Of a DNA stretch of 40,525 nt, positions 7,503 through 16,338 are shown in pieces (the first letter of the stretch is position 1; each line of letters starts with the position of its first letter). The stretch is from NCBI GenBank assembly GCA_002299465.1, contig DBNX01000026.1, positions 1-40,525 on the forward strand, given 5' to 3'. The notes beneath the pieces are model-generated. The model did not search any database. It saw only the letters and a list, made by a program, of their open reading frames with translations, and was not told the DNA's origin. The position numbers and the translations under genes are program-made. Source of the stretch: Patescibacteria group bacterium UBA661 (GTDB lineage Bacteria; Patescibacteriota; Minisyncoccia; Phycocordibacterales; UBA918).

Positions 7503-9137
7503 TTACCTAGAGCCACCCTCTGTAGAAACCTGTGCAAAGTCCTCACCGACAAAAATCGTAATTGGCGCGGTCTCATCCACACTCGCCCGAGCTGAAACTA
7601 AAGCATTACCAAGAATACTACTGAGCGGGACGATGGTTTCGTATTTGTTAAAATCAACCACAATCACAGTTCTTTTTTGTGGTTCGGTAAAATCAGCTTC
7701 TAGCGACACCACTTGATAGCCGTTAGCTTCCAGTAATAACCTAGCCCGCGCGCCGAGACCAGCCACACCACTGCGATTGACGACCGCAACTTTAGGCAAG
7801 TCACTTTGTGGTTCTTTTGTGTCCGGGTTGGCGGCGTTTAGTTGTTCGTAAATAATCTCTTCCGATGTCTTTTGCAGTCCTTCTGTTGGTGTTGAATCAA
7901 AATATGTCACCTCATACGGACGATGGTTAACTAAGGCATTACTGGCGTACCACCCAACCATTGCCAAAAAACCAGCGCTTAATAAAAGTCCCAAAAAGAA
8001 CAATCGATAAGCGAACACAAACGAAAACATGGTTTTGATGCGATCCTGCCAGCTCGTGGTATTTTGCATCCGGTTAGACAAATCTAATATCCCCGCCTGC
8101 ACTGGAGCCTGTAACTTCACAGAGCGAGCCTGAGCGCGGTTCTGGACTTGTTGGTAATCTTCAATTCTTACTCCCGCCAAGGACAACATACGCCGCACGT
8201 AAAGTCTGATGAGCCAAGACATCAGAGTTACAAAAACCACTAACCCCACAACAATCCAGAACAAAAGATTGAGAGGCAATAACCAAAAAGTTGTTTCCGC
8301 CGACGCGAATTGTCGTTCATCTGTGCCATAAGCCAGCGTAGCGATTGCGGTGTAGCGACCAATATCAGCGATTGACCACTCCCCCCGCCAGGTAAATTGG
8401 AGTTCTCGAATACTTTGAGGTAAGACATTGCCAAAATTAGAAAATTGATTTATCGGCACCAACCCTCGTTCTTCTCCCCACATATTTAAAATTTTAATTT
8501 CACCCTGTGGCCGCAAGTGGACATTGCCTTGATTTTGAAAACGTAAAGAAAAAGTGGCTTCGGGCTGACTGAGGATAGACTCTGTCGTAGAAAATTCTCG
8601 AATCAACCCCGCTTCGTTTATTTCACCAGCAATGCGAGCAAAAAATAACGAGGTGATGACTTGGGCGGTTTGCAACTTAGACTGGCCAGGTTCACCCGCT
8701 AGTGGTCTAGTGCCAATTAGGATGGCAGCATAATGTCCACCGGGACCAGCGTCAGCTGGTACACTAACCGTAAACGGGACTTCGACGGTTTGTTCTCTTG
8801 GTATCACTATCGCCTCCCGCGAAATCGTAAACCACTCAGCGATGGTTGCACCCGTCCTGTCGTTTTCATCAATCGGAACAAATCGTCCATCACCACCCTC
8901 ACCCTGTGGAAGAAAATTAACAACATCAGCATACACCGTTAAATCAAAAGCATTCACATTAACGACTTTGATCGAACTGTTCCAGACTTGCCCCGGCTCA
9001 GCCGCCATATCATAGAGCGTCGGCGACACACTAATCGTAATGGCCTCTTGCGCGTAAGCAGGTAAGGCAAACAAAACCCAAACCGCAAAAGTTAAGAGTA
9101 GGCTGCTTAAGTAGTTAATTATTCTGATTTTTGTCAT
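7503..9137 (-). CDS. DUF916-like Ig membrane protein with LytR_C domain
   Basis: 544 aa from the ATG at 9137; the frame stays open to 9266 but that extension lies inside the upstream gene, and residue 1 at 9137 begins a clean signal peptide (cleavage after ALPAYA, about 29). Two Ig-like beta domains follow (about 30-165 and 180-275): the first has PGQVWNSSIKVVN and VPFTVSVPADAGPGGHYAA, resembling DUF916 proteins. Membrane segments at about 285-310 and 375-397 flank a Gln/Arg-rich loop. The C-terminal domain (about 448-534: KVAVVNRSGVAGLGARAR, then ANGYQVVSL) matches the LytR cell-envelope C-terminal domain. With two membrane crossings both beta domains and LytR_C face outward. It overlaps the previous paralogue by 23 bp. 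Function: probably links surface proteins to the cell envelope; inferred. Confidence 0.85.
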   Translation of the reverse strand: MTKIRIINYLSSLLLTFAVWVLFALPAYAQEAITISVSPTLYDMAAEPGQVWNSSIKVVNVNAFDLTVYADVVNFLPQGEGGDGRFVPIDENDRTGATIAEWFTISREAIVIPREQTVEVPFTVSVPADAGPGGHYAAILIGTRPLAGEPGQSKLQTAQVITSLFFARIAGEINEAGLIREFSTTESILSQPEATFSLRFQNQGNVHLRPQGEIKILNMWGEERGLVPINQFSNFGNVLPQSIRELQFTWRGEWSIADIGRYTAIATLAYGTDERQFASAETTFWLLPLNLLFWIVVGLVVFVTLMSWLIRLYVRRMLSLAGVRIEDYQQVQNRAQARSVKLQAPVQAGILDLSNRMQNTTSWQDRIKTMFSFVFAYRLFFLGLLLSAGFLAMVGWYASNALVNHRPYEVTYFDSTPTEGLQKTSEEIIYEQLNAANPDTKEPQSDLPKVAVVNRSGVAGLGARARLLLEANGYQVVSLEADFTEPQKRTVIVVDFNKYETIVPLSSILGNALVSARASVDETAPITIFVGEDFAQVSTEGGSR

Positions 9138-10149
9138 GTTTGAGGTTAATATCATGATCAAAAGCATTATGATCACTGCGCTTAGAAACATAAACCGGCA
9201 GATCTTGTAAATCGGAATAACTATCCCCTCGACCATACAGTCGGCTAAACAACCACACCACCACACTTAACATAAAAACCAAGACCAAGAGTACTAACAA
9301 CAAGTAGTACCAAGGTAGATTGTAATAAAAAGCCGTGTCGTAAACATTCGATTGGTCTTTACCGTAAGCCAAAATGAGCGCCGCTTTATGTCTACCCATT
9401 CCCGTCAAAACTGGTAAGGGTTCTGATAATAACATCCGTTCGCCCGGCACGATTGTTTTCTGATTGGTGTTTACTGATACGGCTGCCAACTCATTACCAG
9501 CCGTATCGTAGATAATAACTTCTCCCACTGGAGTTAAGGGTGTATCTCCAGTGTTTTCAAGTAAAACTGATAAAGTGGCGTCGGGGTCTTTGAAATTTAT
9601 GCGCTCGGTAGTGAAATTAACAACTCGCAATTGCTCCCTAGCGGTATCAGCAATGACAATTTTAAGAATCACTTGCGCTCCTTCGCCGCGCATTACTTTT
9701 TGTTCGATTTGGTCGCGATTATCGCCTGCGGCAAAACCAATCAAAGCATGGTACGTTCCCGGTGGGGCGTGCGGATGTATCCTTACTGTCAAAGGCACCT
9801 TGCGTTCACTCTGCGGTGGCAACTCTAAACGCGCCCGGGTAATTTCAATCCAACTCGTGATGGTGGTGGCTCGGTCGGTCATGGCGGGGGTTACAAACTC
9901 TCTTATTTCCCCACCCGCATCAACCGCAATTTCGTGGACGGAGGCATAGAGGACCACTGGTAAATCAGACTGGTTGGTTAGGGTTATTTCTCGATCAATA
10001 ATGTCACGCGCTTCTGTGGTGTGATCGATGATAATGGGCGTGGCTGTAAACTGCGCCCCGACAACCGCAGGAAAGAGTAAAAATCCTACCAATAGAAAAT
10101 AGCTGGTGTAACTTTTCTTAATTAGCATTTTTAGATTTTGACTAAGCAT
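9115..10149 (-). CDS. DUF916-like Ig-domain membrane protein
   Basis: 344 aa. Signal peptide 1-32 (cleavage near VVGA-QF), two Ig-like beta domains (about 33-150 and 165-275), one membrane segment at about 281-305 (YYLLLVLLVLVFMLSVVVWL) and an Asp/His/Lys-rich cytoplasmic tail. Domain 1 has the pattern of an N-anchored strand, a conserved Asn in ITLTNQSDLPV, and VPLTVRIHPHAPPGTYHALIGF, matching the next gene downstream and the 316-aa protein at 25126-26076; the three look like paralogues. The layout signal peptide-Ig-Ig-TM-tail is that of Firmicutes DUF916/DUF3324 proteins, which bind WxL proteins. It lies 9 bp after the 2049-aa surface protein gene and overlaps the following gene, so all three are likely made together. 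Confidence 0.85.
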   Translation of the reverse strand: MLSQNLKMLIKKSYTSYFLLVGFLLFPAVVGAQFTATPIIIDHTTEARDIIDREITLTNQSDLPVVLYASVHEIAVDAGGEIREFVTPAMTDRATTITSWIEITRARLELPPQSERKVPLTVRIHPHAPPGTYHALIGFAAGDNRDQIEQKVMRGEGAQVILKIVIADTAREQLRVVNFTTERINFKDPDATLSVLLENTGDTPLTPVGEVIIYDTAGNELAAVSVNTNQKTIVPGERMLLSEPLPVLTGMGRHKAALILAYGKDQSNVYDTAFYYNLPWYYLLLVLLVLVFMLSVVVWLFSRLYGRGDSYSDLQDLPVYVSKRSDHNAFDHDINLKHDKNQNN

Positions 10150-10158
10150 AAACTAACT

Positions 10159-13100
10159 TTAATAAGACGGTACGGCGATGTAGACAATTTCTGTTTCATA
10201 CAAACCAGCCGGTTGGGTTTCTGTCACCCGAATCCGATAAATTATATCATGTACATCTGTAGTCGGTATGGAGCTGTGCATCACCTCAACCGGCACCATG
10301 ACTAGGCCGGCGTAGGTATCATTGGGAGCAAAACGCGTCGAACCCCCACGCAAAACTGCGTCTGTAGTGTGATAACCAACGCAACCAGTAGCTGCTGCAC
10401 TACAGCCCGCCGCCCAACTCGTCGGGGCGGCATTGGTGCCAGAAACAGCTGGAATTGTAAATCCATTAGGACTCAAGAGGGGTTGTCTAGCATATTTCAA
10501 TACTTGGTAACCCTCAGTCGCGTTAGTCTGCACGGTGAGGCGGTGCGCAGCAATTCTATCCATCGCAAAAGTTAAATCGCCAAAACCAATCTCCGTAGCA
10601 ATCGTAGCCACATTGGTCACCACCCCGGCCGTTGTGGTGCCTGTCGGTAGACCGGTGACTGTTAAATTGAGTGATGGCCCCTCAGTGACCAGAGACGGCA
10701 AAACTTCGCCCCCATCAGCCGGCACCGTCGCGTTATCATTTACATAAACCAGCCGGAAAAAATAAACCGCCTTAACTCTGGCTGCCGCGTTACGAATAGT
10801 AAAACTATACTCGCGGGCTTGATTACCAAAATGAACATACCCCGTCGCTGCTGCGGGAGAGGAATTATGTCGACCACAACCATTACCCACACCCGCCACG
10901 CACGGCTCCGCATCAGAAAGCAGTCGTGTTGAAATGGTTTGGTTATCAGCTCCGCCGCCTACCTCATAACACCAGAGAGACTGCGCAGTACACGAGGAAG
11001 TAGCCACCATATCTACTGGATTAACGAAACTAGGATCGTCAGAAAATTGCAACCTAAACTTAGCGTCATTGCCTTGTACGTTACGACGTTCAAAAACGGT
11101 CACTCGTAAAGCCAAAGTATCTCCGTTGGCAATATTTATTGGAGCAACATTTTCAGCAGCTAGGGGGACAGTCGGCGTTTCGTTCTGCTGATCGCTGTAC
11201 CAACGCCAATTTCTGGTTACGGGCGTGAAGCCGGCGGTCCTAATTTGTGGATAAAAATTATAACCTTCAAGCGGCGTACCATCCCCACGCACCATTCGAA
11301 AACAATAATTACTCTGCGGCAGAGCCCCGTTGTGTTCTAGGTGCCAATCGTATTCAATGTAGTCTCCGTCCAGAGCCGGGAATGGATTAGGCGGAGATGG
11401 ATTACTGTGGACTAAACTACCCGATACGTTACTTACTGACAAAAGTAATCCGCCGCTTGGTGGATTAGCTGCTAGGTTGGCTCCGTTACTAGTACCCGTG
11501 GCAGAAAATCCCCGCCAAACGATACCGCTATCAGCCCCGCCCACATCCAACCAACTCCCTGGACTGACGGCGGAACAAGTGGTGCCGCGCAAACCATACT
11601 GCAGTCTAAAATCTACCAGACCCGCTGGTAGATTAGCATTAGATACACGCACCGCCATTCGGATACGGACTCGGTCTCCGACACCCAGTGGTTCATCACT
11701 GGCGGTGATGGTTGTGTTCTCTCCTAAATCAACAATGCCGGGTGGCCACGGATCACTTGGTGTCAGGGCATTGTTGTGAGTGTAAAATCGATAATAAGTT
11801 TGCCGCAAAGCCAAATCAGAAACGGGCCACTCAATCAATTCAATTCGGTATGTAAGCAGGGAGCCGGTATCACTACGCCAAATCTGAAAAGTGGTGGTGC
11901 TGGTTAGAAGTAAACCAGCAATTGGTCTTGGGTAAGTAGTGTTAGCACCAGCCGCCCGTGAGTTGCCCGTAATGGATGTGTTATTAAGTGCTTCAATTGG
12001 GGTTGGAAAACTCACCGAAAGAGACAGTGGCGCTGTTCCCCCCGTCGTGTTTCCGGCTGAACGCTGCACCCGCATGGCACCATTACCAGTTTGAGTATTT
12101 TCAATCACCCAAGCAACCGAGGTTTGTTCGACTGCCACCGACGCTCCTGCTTCCAGCTGAAAGGAAACCACACCGATGCTTGATAACCACACCTCATCAC
12201 CAAAATGGACTACGTTTACGGTGGCCCCAACCCGTCTTTGGGTATGCAAAAAAGTCCGCGCCAAACTATTTACCGCTGTGATGGCTTGAGTCTGAACTAC
12301 ACCAGCCGCCGTGTAAGTATGTTGCACACGCTGCACATTCCAATTAACGCCCCTAAATTCAACCACCGCGTAACTTACACTAACCGCCGCTGCTCCTGCT
12401 GCCGCTCGTCTAAAAATTGGGCGGTTAGTAGCCGCGTCCCACTCACTGGTAACTTGGCTAGCGTAATAATTACGAACAGGATCAGGGTTTTGTAGACCAG
12501 TAATAAAAACCACAACTTTACTATCATCAATCGTTCCGCTCACAACCGTACCAGTTGCTACTAATCCGGTCGTGGTGAAGTTGATGGTGTTAGTCTCCCT
12601 GACTACAATCTCGTTATCAGTATCTGGTTGACCAATAAATTCGATAATTTCCCAATCAACTCTGGTGGTGTTGATGGCAGTAGCGGGGCGAGCAATCGTA
12701 AAACTCGTTGCCAAATTACCTGGGTTGCTGATAAAAGCTGTAACATCGTCAGTGTTTTGTGCGCCCGCTACCGTATGACCAGCTCCGGTATAATGCGTGT
12801 TGGTGATTCGCACAAAGGCCCGCGAAGTACTGGCAGGAGCAACGTAACTAGTGCCCGCCAAAACTACCGCTGACGTACCGGAAACCTGCACACTACCCCG
12901 CTGAATCCTAAAATCTCGCTTGGGTGAAGTGGTGATTTCAGCATAATTTGTATAAGTGGCGAGTGGCGTACCATTAGCCGTCACCCGAAAACAATAAGTT
13001 GTCCCATAAGCAGTAAAATTAGTTGAGGTGATACTGTATTCTAAGTCCAAATAATTTCCAACAGGAATTGACGTTGTTCCAGAAAGCGATTCGGTATCAC

Positions 13101-16100
13101 GCACGCCACCATTACTGGCAATAAATGCTCCGGTGCCGTTATTCACACCACCACTAGCGATGGAAATATCGGTGGTGGTTTCCCCATTGGTAAGGAAAGT
13201 TGAATCACGCATATCCCAACCATCGCCAGCCTGCCCGACATCAGTCCAAACTGTCGCCATATCACAAGTAGTGATTCTCGGTGCATACTCCAGACGAAAC
13301 CGCGTAGGAACACTAGTTGTTAAACCGGTATTGGTGACAGCTAAACGCAACCGGATAGGTGAGTTAATATTAAACTCACTGAGAGCCACGTTCGCTTGAC
13401 CACCCGTGGCGGAAGTAGCGCCAGTTTCACTACCATTATCATTTCGCCAATGGTATGACAACTGATTGATGATTGGTCCTTGAATGCTAGTCGTGTTAGT
13501 TATGTTAATCTGGGTTGATGGACCAACGCTACCGCCGCCGCTAACGACAACATCATTCGCAGGAGAATTGATGGCGATATCAATAATTTGACCATTCTGA
13601 GCAGAACCAGTAACGTCATAAACAACGTAAACACAGAGAGTGGCTGTGGTCGAGATAGTCACCGCACCAGTGAACGTGACTGACTCATTGGGTCCAGAAA
13701 AGCCCCCGCTAGCCGTGCTTCCAAACTGCGTTTCTGTACCGGCATAACTTTCACTCGCACAATCAAAGGGTGTTGTTGTATCAATATCGTAAAACAAACG
13801 AACATTATCAATGCCCGTAGCACCGTTAACGGTACCAAGCTCCGTTACCGTAATGCTGTTTACAGAACGAGAGCCGCTATTTTCGATGATACTAAAAGCT
13901 CCCCCGCTGTACACATTAGCAGTAGCCACCGCGGTGGTGGCGATTTGTGTACCTAGACTTTGTACTTGCACATCAGCCACGATTGTCGCTCGGGGGTACT
14001 GTGTGTAAACTGATAACGGTAAGTCACCTCGCACCATCCGAAAACAGTAGGTAGAACCTTCGTTGGCGGTGGTTGTCGCCATAATTGAATATTCAAATTC
14101 TACAAACTGTGCCGGTAGAATAACCATAGCGGAAGTGGTCGCGCTGGTGTCTTTTAGGGCGCCGTTACTAACTAGAAATGCCGAACTAGGCGGGTCTGTC
14201 AAACCGCCATTAGCAACAATTATGTTCGTGGTGTTGGCGCCATCACTAATGTGCGGGGAATCACGCATCAACCAATCGGCTCCGAGCGCACCTACATTTT
14301 GCCAGTTTACTACCGCACTACATAAGCCAGTACTTTCGCCATATTGTAGAGTGTAAGTAGAACTTAGCGTGCTGGTGGATCCTTCGTTATTTACACCAAT
14401 TCTGATTCTGCGTTCAGCACCAATCTGCACGGCAGTTAGGGCGGTGTTTTGAATACCATTAGTGGCCGAGGAGGCAACAACCTCAGAACCATTGTTCAAG
14501 CGCCAATGAAAACCAAATTGATTAAGATTGGCATCAACTACTTGCGTGGTACCCGCCATCGCGACGGCGGTGGTGGGATGGACTTCTGTGCCACCGGAAA
14601 CAATCACATCGGTTATTGGGTTGGCTACGGCGATTTCAATTGTCTGTCCGTTCTGAGCTGAGTTGGTAACTGTATAGCTGACGTAGAAGCAAATAGCTTG
14701 CGTGGGGCCAAGGTTGATGGGTGGATTAGTGAAAGAAGCCGAGCCGTCTGCTCCCGAAAAAGAGCCGACCGTAGCCCCAAATTTCGCCTCAGTACCAGCA
14801 AAGGACTCACTCGCACAATCAAAGGGCGCGGTTGTATCAAAATCATAAAATAGCTCGATGTTAGAAAGTCCGGTTTGGGCATTGATGCTACCGTTTTCCG
14901 CAATAATTATTGAGCTTAGGGTGTGACTGGATAAAGCAGATAAAACAAAAGCGCCTCCAGCGTACACATTAGGGACGTTAGTCCTAGTCTGTGCCAGCTG
15001 AGTGCCGCGCGCTGACAATAAAACCTCGGGTCTAATATCGGCAATCGTGTTACCTATCACATCGGTTAGGGTAACGTTATACCAAGTAACGTAGATACGC
15101 TCAGAAGACATTAAGTTGGCTGTTATACCGTACAGATCAGCGGAAGTGCTACTGTGTGGACCTTGCTCAGCTTGCCAGGTAATCATACCGTCTACCGAAC
15201 GCCGGTGAAATACGTTTGCCGATGCGGCAGTAGCAATGGCGGAGCGGGCTGTGTAAGTGACATAAATATCACCTCGATAGGAATCTCGACTGATAGCCAC
15301 CTGAAGAAGACCGCGCCCTGCGACATTGGTAAGAACATCAGTTCTGGTCAGCCAGTTAGCACCATCAAACAACCTAACCCGAATATCGTGGTCGGCTGTA
15401 ACAAAATCATTGTTGTCAGTAACATAAGCTAAATAAATGTCTCCATTGCTAATATCTACTGTGGCAGCTATACCACCGTCATAGGTAGTATTTTGGACGG
15501 CTACTCCATCAATAGTAACAAAAGCCGTCCAAGCTGACCCGTTCCAAATACTAGACCGTAACACGTTTCCTACACTGCGGTTAATCAACATCACGTTGTC
15601 AGCGCTAAGTGGCATTAACAGACTGAAGCTGTTAGCGTTGCCTTGTGGTGGTGTGCCAACAGTAGTCCAACTCGCTGACACTCCGCAATTAACGCTACAG
15701 CGCCTTATATTGGTACCATCCCCGTCGTCGGTGGAAACGTAGAGCGTACCATTGGTAGCTTTTGTAATACTTGGTAAGTTAGTACCAGCAGCATAGATAC
15801 CAGCACAACCGAGACAAGTGGTAGTGGCAGTAGTGAGCAGTAAGGAGTCGTTGGTTGTGTTGAGACGATTATAAAACATTTCGTCATCACCGGTGTCAAT
15901 GGTTACAATGTGGACGAAAGAACCATTGTCTCCCGGTGTCCACTGGTCAAACCAGACTTGCATACCAATACAATCTGTTTGTGTATCTACGGGTACAAAA
16001 GTCCCCCACGAAGCCCCGCCGTTGGTAGTTTTGCTGTAACCACACATACCAGAAAATGGCACCGCCCCAAAACGATAAAACTTATAGCCCACCTGATCAT

Positions 16101-16308
16101 CTAGAAAAACAATTGTGGTGCCTAATTGGTTATGAACAGCCGCGGTAGTGTTGGGAGTAGTTGCTATTGTTGCCTGAGCCGCTAGCACCGGCAGGGGCGT
16201 AAGTAGAGCCAGCCAAAAAGCCACCCCCAAAAGCTCGATTAGCAAAACACCCACCAAGGTGCCTGAGATTGGTTTTTTACCGACAGCAAATAAACCCAGA
16301 TTTAACAT
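10159..16308 (-). CDS. 2049-aa modular surface repeat protein
   Basis: Secreted giant. Signal peptide to about residue 44; residues 45-430 form a sialidase/BNR-like propeller with Asp-box-type motifs (TTNGGASWGTF near 95-104 and SVDGMITW near 371-378), but no catalytic sialidase set that I can identify. Two tandem A-B units follow (433-770 and 785-1125). Module A carries PFDCASES and a later CFYV/CVYV cysteine; module B starts with HWR-N-x-GSE, has RLxYxxxxxxC and ends YCFR. A different beta region covers 1130-1500, two more B-like modules 1504-1860, and a C-terminal domain 1890-2049 that ends AGLYETEIVYIAVPSY and is homologous to the end of the 382-aa protein at 22561-23709. Each A or B module has a cysteine pair, hence probable disulfides. 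Adhesion or surface-layer function inferred; no anchor other than the C-terminal domain is seen. Confidence 0.88.
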   Translation of the reverse strand: MLNLGLFAVGKKPISGTLVGVLLIELLGVAFWLALLTPLPVLAAQATIATTPNTTAAVHNQLGTTIVFLDDQVGYKFYRFGAVPFSGMCGYSKTTNGGASWGTFVPVDTQTDCIGMQVWFDQWTPGDNGSFVHIVTIDTGDDEMFYNRLNTTNDSLLLTTATTTCLGCAGIYAAGTNLPSITKATNGTLYVSTDDGDGTNIRRCSVNCGVSASWTTVGTPPQGNANSFSLLMPLSADNVMLINRSVGNVLRSSIWNGSAWTAFVTIDGVAVQNTTYDGGIAATVDISNGDIYLAYVTDNNDFVTADHDIRVRLFDGANWLTRTDVLTNVAGRGLLQVAISRDSYRGDIYVTYTARSAIATAASANVFHRRSVDGMITWQAEQGPHSSTSADLYGITANLMSSERIYVTWYNVTLTDVIGNTIADIRPEVLLSARGTQLAQTRTNVPNVYAGGAFVLSALSSHTLSSIIIAENGSINAQTGLSNIELFYDFDTTAPFDCASESFAGTEAKFGATVGSFSGADGSASFTNPPINLGPTQAICFYVSYTVTNSAQNGQTIEIAVANPITDVIVSGGTEVHPTTAVAMAGTTQVVDANLNQFGFHWRLNNGSEVVASSATNGIQNTALTAVQIGAERRIRIGVNNEGSTSTLSSTYTLQYGESTGLCSAVVNWQNVGALGADWLMRDSPHISDGANTTNIIVANGGLTDPPSSAFLVSNGALKDTSATTSAMVILPAQFVEFEYSIMATTTANEGSTYCFRMVRGDLPLSVYTQYPRATIVADVQVQSLGTQIATTAVATANVYSGGAFSIIENSGSRSVNSITVTELGTVNGATGIDNVRLFYDIDTTTPFDCASESYAGTETQFGSTASGGFSGPNESVTFTGAVTISTTATLCVYVVYDVTGSAQNGQIIDIAINSPANDVVVSGGGSVGPSTQINITNTTSIQGPIINQLSYHWRNDNGSETGATSATGGQANVALSEFNINSPIRLRLAVTNTGLTTSVPTRFRLEYAPRITTCDMATVWTDVGQAGDGWDMRDSTFLTNGETTTDISIASGGVNNGTGAFIASNGGVRDTESLSGTTSIPVGNYLDLEYSITSTNFTAYGTTYCFRVTANGTPLATYTNYAEITTSPKRDFRIQRGSVQVSGTSAVVLAGTSYVAPASTSRAFVRITNTHYTGAGHTVAGAQNTDDVTAFISNPGNLATSFTIARPATAINTTRVDWEIIEFIGQPDTDNEIVVRETNTINFTTTGLVATGTVVSGTIDDSKVVVFITGLQNPDPVRNYYASQVTSEWDAATNRPIFRRAAAGAAAVSVSYAVVEFRGVNWNVQRVQHTYTAAGVVQTQAITAVNSLARTFLHTQRRVGATVNVVHFGDEVWLSSIGVVSFQLEAGASVAVEQTSVAWVIENTQTGNGAMRVQRSAGNTTGGTAPLSLSVSFPTPIEALNNTSITGNSRAAGANTTYPRPIAGLLLTSTTTFQIWRSDTGSLLTYRIELIEWPVSDLALRQTYYRFYTHNNALTPSDPWPPGIVDLGENTTITASDEPLGVGDRVRIRMAVRVSNANLPAGLVDFRLQYGLRGTTCSAVSPGSWLDVGGADSGIVWRGFSATGTSNGANLAANPPSGGLLLSVSNVSGSLVHSNPSPPNPFPALDGDYIEYDWHLEHNGALPQSNYCFRMVRGDGTPLEGYNFYPQIRTAGFTPVTRNWRWYSDQQNETPTVPLAAENVAPINIANGDTLALRVTVFERRNVQGNDAKFRLQFSDDPSFVNPVDMVATSSCTAQSLWCYEVGGGADNQTISTRLLSDAEPCVAGVGNGCGRHNSSPAAATGYVHFGNQAREYSFTIRNAAARVKAVYFFRLVYVNDNATVPADGGEVLPSLVTEGPSLNLTVTGLPTGTTTAGVVTNVATIATEIGFGDLTFAMDRIAAHRLTVQTNATEGYQVLKYARQPLLSPNGFTIPAVSGTNAAPTSWAAGCSAAATGCVGYHTTDAVLRGGSTRFAPNDTYAGLVMVPVEVMHSSIPTTDVHDIIYRIRVTETQPAGLYETEIVYIAVPSY
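12934..13956 (-). repeat. A-B module unit 2 of the 2049-aa protein
   Basis: Encodes residues about 785-1125, the second copy of the A-B pair: ANVYSGGAF, PFDCASES, HWRNDNGSE, YCFRVTANGTPL. Two further diverged B modules lie at about 11239-11799 and 10714-11214 without an A module. Confidence 0.75.
13999..15012 (-). repeat. A-B module unit 1 of the 2049-aa protein
   Basis: Encodes residues about 433-770. Module A (about 14524-15012) includes VPNVYAGGAF and PFDCASES; module B (about 13999-14520) includes HWRLNNGSE and YCFRMVRG. Pairs with unit 2; the DNA encoding DCASES is still nearly identical between the two units, suggesting a fairly recent duplication. Boundaries are approximate. Confidence 0.75.
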
Positions 16309-16338
16309 ACCGGTTCATTACATTTTACACTATATTTG

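Noticed and set aside
9138..9266. 43-codon N-terminal extension of the LytR_C-containing protein
   Set aside because: It lies wholly inside the upstream gene in another frame; the ATG at 9137 gives a normal signal peptide with an AYA-Q cleavage site.
15000..16180. Active sialidase in the N-terminal propeller of the 2049-aa protein
   Set aside because: Asp-box-like motifs are present, but I could not find the Arg triad, FRIP motif or Tyr/Glu pair of sialidases.
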